Below are positions 5,297 through 8,277 of a stretch of DNA of 8,277 nt, piece after piece. Each line of letters opens with the position of its first letter. The stretch's first letter is position 1. The DNA comes from Abditibacteriota bacterium. Lineage in GTDB: Bacteria; Armatimonadota; UBA5829. The notes below the pieces were generated by a model. It made no database searches. It was not told the DNA's origin and saw nothing but the letters and a program-made list of their open reading frames with translations. The position numbers and the translations under genes are program-made. The stretch lies in the NCBI GenBank assembly GCA_017959625.1, contig JAGDAG010000129.1, positions 1 through 8,277 on the forward strand, in the 5' to 3' direction.

Positions 5297-6373
5297 GTGG
5301 AAAATTTTGCGTTTATAATTCATCCTATCACAGCCAAAAGAGATATAGTAAGAAAATTTCCTGCTGCGGCTCTGCTTCCGGAAAGCCTGCTTGAACTCGT
5401 CCTCAGAGTCATGAAGCCGGTGGACGTGTCTCACATAACGGGCATCCGTTCCAAGGACGGGACGGAGGCCGAAGGCTGGTTCATAGGCTGTCCTCTTTCT
5501 TCGAAACAGTTTATGGAGCTTCCCGTTGAGGTTTGTTATAACAAAATAATGGAATGCATCAGGCTTGCCGAAGAAAAAGGAGCCAGGATCGTGGGGCTCG
5601 GCGCTTTCACCAGCGTTGTGGGGGATGCCGGAAAAACACTTTCCGAAAGGGCAAATATCGCAGTTACCTCCGGCAACAGTTATACCATCGGCACGGCAAT
5701 AGAGGGCTCCATGAGGGCCAGCCGGATAATGGGGGTGGATCCCGGCAGCGCCAGGGTCGCCGTAGTGGGCGCTACCGGCTCTATCGGAAAGACCTGCACA
5801 AAGATGTACGACGGAAAATGCGCGTATATCACGCTGGTGGGAAGGAACCTGGACAAGCTGGAGGCTGCTTTGGGCGGCATCAAAAAAACCCCGGCCAGGA
5901 TCTCGGCAGACGTTCAGAACGGTATTGCCAACGCCGATATCGTGGTGGCTGTGTCCAGCTCTGTGGACGCTATTATCCAGCCCACTTATCTGAAGCCCGG
6001 CGCGGTAGTCTGCGACGTGGCCCGTCCGAGAGACGTATCCGTCAAGGTCGCCGAGGAGAGAGACGACGTGCTGGTGATCGAGGGCGGCGTCGTCAAGGTC
6101 CCGGGAGACGTGGAATTTCATTTTGACTTCGGTTTTCCGCCCAAAACAGCCTACGCCTGTATGAGCGAAACAATGATCCTTGCCCTTGAAAAGCGCTATG
6201 AAAGCTATACAATCGGCAGAGATATCTCCGTGGACAAGGTAAACGAGATCACCGCTCTTGGCAAAAAGCACGGCTTTGAGATGGCGGGTTTCAGAAGCTT
6301 TGAAAAAGCGGTGTCGGAAGAAGAGGTGGAGCAGATCCGCAAAAACGCCTTTGAAGACGAAATAGTGGAATAG
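5297..6373 (+). CDS. COG5322-family dehydrogenase related to cyanobacterial acyl-ACP reductase
   Basis: 358 residues with a GTG start at 5297; AAGGA (5284-5288) lies eight bases before it and inside the end of the previous gene. The N-terminal FAFIIHP resembles the start of acyl-ACP reductase (AAR). GLGAFTSVVGD (100-110) and ITSGNSYT-like VTSGNSYTIGTAIE (123-136) match AAR 'ALGGFSSI...TTGNTHT'. VAVVGATGSIGKTC (154-167) is the NADPH-binding Rossmann turn. DIVVAVSS (214-221), DVARPRDVS (240-248), VIEGGVVKVPGD (260-271), YACMSETMILALEKRY (286-301) and GRDISVDKVNEI (307-318) follow AAR in order. Cys288 aligns with the AAR cysteine that forms the acyl-thioester intermediate, so chemistry on an acyl thioester is plausible. 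The protein is about 15 residues longer than AAR. The substrate is unproven: the family is also labelled 'predicted amino acid dehydrogenase'. It forms a tight pair with the gene before it. Confidence 0.8.
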   Translation: MENFAFIIHPITAKRDIVRKFPAAALLPESLLELVLRVMKPVDVSHITGIRSKDGTEAEGWFIGCPLSSKQFMELPVEVCYNKIMECIRLAEEKGARIVGLGAFTSVVGDAGKTLSERANIAVTSGNSYTIGTAIEGSMRASRIMGVDPGSARVAVVGATGSIGKTCTKMYDGKCAYITLVGRNLDKLEAALGGIKKTPARISADVQNGIANADIVVAVSSSVDAIIQPTYLKPGAVVCDVARPRDVSVKVAEERDDVLVIEGGVVKVPGDVEFHFDFGFPPKTAYACMSETMILALEKRYESYTIGRDISVDKVNEITALGKKHGFEMAGFRSFEKAVSEEEVEQIRKNAFEDEIVE

Positions 6374-6377
6374 AAAA

Positions 6378-7250
6378 ATGCCTGCCTGCTGCAAGCTTCT
6401 GTTGCCGGTCGCTGCCTTTTTGGTGATGCTGCCTCTTATATGCCGAGCAGAGCCAACGTATATCGAAGAAAAAAACATTGTTTTTGACCGGCAGGACGGG
6501 ACAGAGCTTATAATGGATATGAAGACCCTGGACGACGGCAGGAAAAACAAGCCCTGCTGTATTGCCATCCACGGCGGCGGCTGGTCGGAAGGGAGCGTGG
6601 CGGCAAGCGACTGGCTCGGGGCGTCTCTTGTCGATCTGGGATATACGGTTTTCGGGATAACGTACAGGCTTGCGCCCGCCCATCCTTTTCCCGCCCAGAT
6701 AGAGGACTGCAAAAGCGCCGTAAGGTTCGTCAGGGCAAATGCAAAACGTTTTGGTATCGATCCCAAAAGGGTGGCGGTTTACGGCAGTTCGGCGGGGGGC
6801 CATCTGGCAAGTTTGCTGGGAGTACTTCCCCGGGGCGTCTTTGAAGGCAACGGCCCCAATAAAGAGTATTCCTCCCGGGCAGATCTTGTTATAAACAGCC
6901 TCGGGCCGGAAGATCTGGAGTTTTTTCTGAAGGTCCCGAAAAGCGCCTTGCCCGGCGTTTTCGGCATTTTGTTCGGCGAAACGGGAAAAGATACGGCTCT
7001 CCTGGCAGCAAAGGCAAGCCCCATAAGCTACGTGACCAAGGATTCGGCTCCCCATCTGCTGCTTTACGGCGGAAGGGACGACCTGGTCTATGCAGCGCAG
7101 GGAGAACTGTTTTATGACCGGCTGAGACAGGCCGGGGCCTATGGGGAGATACATATAAGCCCGGAGTCGGGACACGGGCTTCCGGATGAGTTCAAGATGA
7201 GATTTATACCTGGATTTTTGAAAAGATTTTTCGGAGAACCGGACAAATGA
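6378..7250 (+). CDS. Secreted alpha/beta-hydrolase esterase (BD-FAE/lipase-like), copy 1
   Basis: 290 residues. An N-terminal signal peptide (hydrophobic core about 8-22, probable cleavage after CRA, residue 24) sends it out of the cytoplasm; no lipobox is present. The catalytic parts are complete: HGGGW (65-69) forms the oxyanion hole, YGSSAGGH (135-142) carries nucleophile Ser138, GGRDDLV (231-237) the acid Asp234, and SGHGLP (264-269) the base His266. YRLAPAHPFPAQIEDCKSAV (96-115) is the standard core of the HSL/BD-FAE group. Family members remove acetyl, feruloyl or short acyl groups, often from plant polysaccharides; the substrate here is open. The start at 6378 lies four bases after the previous stop with only a weak GGAA ahead. 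Its TGA overlaps the ATG of the paralogue that follows. The region before His differs strongly from that copy. Confidence 0.88.
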   Translation: MPACCKLLLPVAAFLVMLPLICRAEPTYIEEKNIVFDRQDGTELIMDMKTLDDGRKNKPCCIAIHGGGWSEGSVAASDWLGASLVDLGYTVFGITYRLAPAHPFPAQIEDCKSAVRFVRANAKRFGIDPKRVAVYGSSAGGHLASLLGVLPRGVFEGNGPNKEYSSRADLVINSLGPEDLEFFLKVPKSALPGVFGILFGETGKDTALLAAKASPISYVTKDSAPHLLLYGGRDDLVYAAQGELFYDRLRQAGAYGEIHISPESGHGLPDEFKMRFIPGFLKRFFGEPDK

Positions 7251-8101
7251 AGCTTTTAGTGATTATTGTTTTACTTGCGGCGCTTTCGCTTTGCTCCTTC
7301 GCTCAGGATAAAAAGTATATCGAGGAAAAAGGCATAGTGTTCGACCGCCAGGACGGAGTCGAGCTGAAAATGGATATGAAGACTCTGGACGACGGAAGAA
7401 AAAACAAGCCCTGCTGCGTTGCCATCCACGGCGGCGGCTGGGCCGGCGGCAACATCGAAGACAGCAACTGGCTCGGCGCTCCGCTTCTGGATATGGGCTA
7501 TACCGTTTTCGGTATAGAATACAGGCTTGCTCCGAAGCATCCGTTTCCCGCCCAGATAGAGGATTGCAAGAGCGCCGTCCGGTATATCCGCGCAAACGCC
7601 AAAAGGTTCGGCATCGATCCCCATAAGATAGTTTCCTACGGAGGGTCTGCAGGAGGGCACCTGGCCAGCCTTCTGGGAGTTCTTCCGGACGGGGTTTTTG
7701 AGGGCAACGGGCCCAATAAAAAATATTCCTCCCGGGCCGATCTGGTGATAAGCAACGTGGGCCCCGAGGATATGGAGTTCTTCCTTCCCTTAACCGGCAG
7801 GGTCGCTCTCCGGGACGACGGCTTTCACTGGCTGTTTGACGGCGCCGCCGAAGGCTGGGACTATTGGCTGCCGAAGTCAAGCCCCATAAATTACGTCAAT
7901 AAGGATTCGGCTCCCCATCTGCTGCTTTACGGCGGGAGCGACGATCTGGTTTTTGCCGCTCAGGGAGAATTGTTCCATAATAAAATGAAGGCTTGCGGCG
8001 CCTACAGCGAGATCCATATATGCCCCGGCTCGTGGCACATACTGCCGGGTGATTTTCTTTATACATACCTACCCGGATTCCTGGACAGGTTTTTCGGCTA
8101 G
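7247..8101 (+). CDS. Secreted alpha/beta-hydrolase esterase (BD-FAE/lipase-like), copy 2
   Basis: 284 residues, a tandem paralogue of the gene before it with long identical stretches (for example KTLDDGRKNKPCC and SAPHLLLYGG). The signal peptide has a hydrophobic core at 3-15 and likely cleavage after SFA (residue 19). A Cys at 16 is not in a lipobox context. The triad is complete: HGGGW (61-65), YGGSAGGH (131-138) with Ser134, GGSDDLV (229-235) with Asp232, and WHILPG (263-268) with His264. The main difference from copy 1 is residues 181-212, rich in Trp, His and Tyr (FHWLF, WDYWLP), which in this fold sit near the substrate pocket; this suggests a changed specificity after duplication. It overlaps copy 1 by ATGA, with GGAG (7233-7236) ten bases ahead. 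pyrR begins 14 bases after its stop. Confidence 0.88.
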   Translation: MKLLVIIVLLAALSLCSFAQDKKYIEEKGIVFDRQDGVELKMDMKTLDDGRKNKPCCVAIHGGGWAGGNIEDSNWLGAPLLDMGYTVFGIEYRLAPKHPFPAQIEDCKSAVRYIRANAKRFGIDPHKIVSYGGSAGGHLASLLGVLPDGVFEGNGPNKKYSSRADLVISNVGPEDMEFFLPLTGRVALRDDGFHWLFDGAAEGWDYWLPKSSPINYVNKDSAPHLLLYGGSDDLVFAAQGELFHNKMKACGAYSEIHICPGSWHILPGDFLYTYLPGFLDRFFG

Positions 8102-8115
8102 CAGAAGGTGAAGTG

Positions 8116-8277
8116 ATGTCTGACAGGATATTGGTCATGGACAGCGAGGATTTCCGCCGGTGCATCAGCAGGATGAGCTATGAGATCCTTGAGAAAAACA
8201 GAGGAGCCGGCGAGGTCGCGCTTTTGGGGATACAGAAAAAAGGGGTCTTTATGGCCGGCCGGCTTGCGGAGGAGATC
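8116..8277 (+). CDS. pyrR: PyrR, pyrimidine operon regulator / uracil phosphoribosyltransferase (3' end outside window)
   Basis: Only the first 54 residues are visible and the frame is open to the last base. The N-terminus (RILVMDSEDFRRCISRMSYE, then ILEKN, LLGIQKKGVFMAGRLAEEI) matches the start of PyrR: 'D...RRA..RIA.E..E.N', then 'L.GI..RG..LA.RL'. PyrR is a type I phosphoribosyltransferase fold protein. In Firmicutes it binds pyr mRNA leaders when UMP is high and also makes UMP from uracil and PRPP. The ATG at 8116 has AAGGTG (8105-8110) five bases before it. Only 14 bases separate it from the esterase gene, so no room exists for the usual PyrR-bound attenuator directly upstream. The PRPP loop lies outside the window. 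Confidence 0.85.
   Translation, partial: MSDRILVMDSEDFRRCISRMSYEILEKNRGAGEVALLGIQKKGVFMAGRLAEEI

Noticed and set aside
5282..6766. Long minus-strand open frame of almost 500 codons
   Set aside because: It lies opposite the strongly conserved COG5322 and esterase genes, has low-complexity composition and no recognisable domain; it is an antisense shadow.
1..8277. tRNA, rRNA, CRISPR array or insertion sequence
   Set aside because: No cloverleaf, rRNA-like stretch, regularly spaced repeats, transposase or terminal inverted repeats were seen on either strand.

Overview
The window (8,277 bases, about 50% G+C by eye) looks like a chromosomal segment of an anaerobic, polysaccharide-degrading bacterium that is neither an enterobacterium nor a Bacteroidetes-type genome. 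The markers are a type III pantothenate kinase (CoaX), a PyrR-type pyrimidine regulator, a GH2 beta-mannosidase-like enzyme, small secreted esterases and frequent ATA isoleucine codons. A Terrabacteria-type lineage (Firmicutes, Armatimonadota/Abditibacteriota or similar) from a gut metagenome would fit, but the phylum cannot be fixed from this sequence.

Left part (1-2,373): the C-terminal part of a GH2 beta-mannosidase-like glycosidase runs in from the left edge. It ends at 957 and is followed by a perfect 15-bp hairpin. On the opposite strand lies an HXXEE-family membrane protein (1,192-1,815) with a near-consensus promoter at 1,889-1,917 and a second possible promoter directly before its ATG. 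Next, on the plus strand, is a truncated second copy of the GH2 C-terminus (1,988-2,373). It aligns without indels to 572-957 but has lost both catalytic glutamates. The HXXEE cassette therefore sits between two GH2 copies, one intact at its 3' end and one broken.

Middle and right part (2,374-8,277): a 249-base gap carries a stem-loop, a strong extended -10 promoter and a terminator-like leader hairpin. It is followed by seven tightly packed plus-strand genes: coaX, dusB, a 311-aa protein of the family usually auto-named 'quinate 5-dehydrogenase', a COG5322 dehydrogenase resembling cyanobacterial acyl-ACP reductase, two tandem secreted alpha/beta-hydrolase esterases, and the start of pyrR. 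Junctions are -4, -56, +4, +4, -4 and +14 bases, so one transcript is likely.

Functionally, the operon mixes cofactor synthesis (CoA precursor phosphorylation), tRNA modification, a two-gene redox pair of unknown substrate, secreted ester hydrolysis and pyrimidine control. The redox pair is the best candidate for undescribed biology. Its second member keeps the Rossmann motif and the cysteine that in cyanobacterial acyl-ACP reductase carries the acyl group, while its partner has no assigned mechanism. The GH2 enzyme and the esterases both suit plant or host glycan breakdown, although they are in different transcription units.
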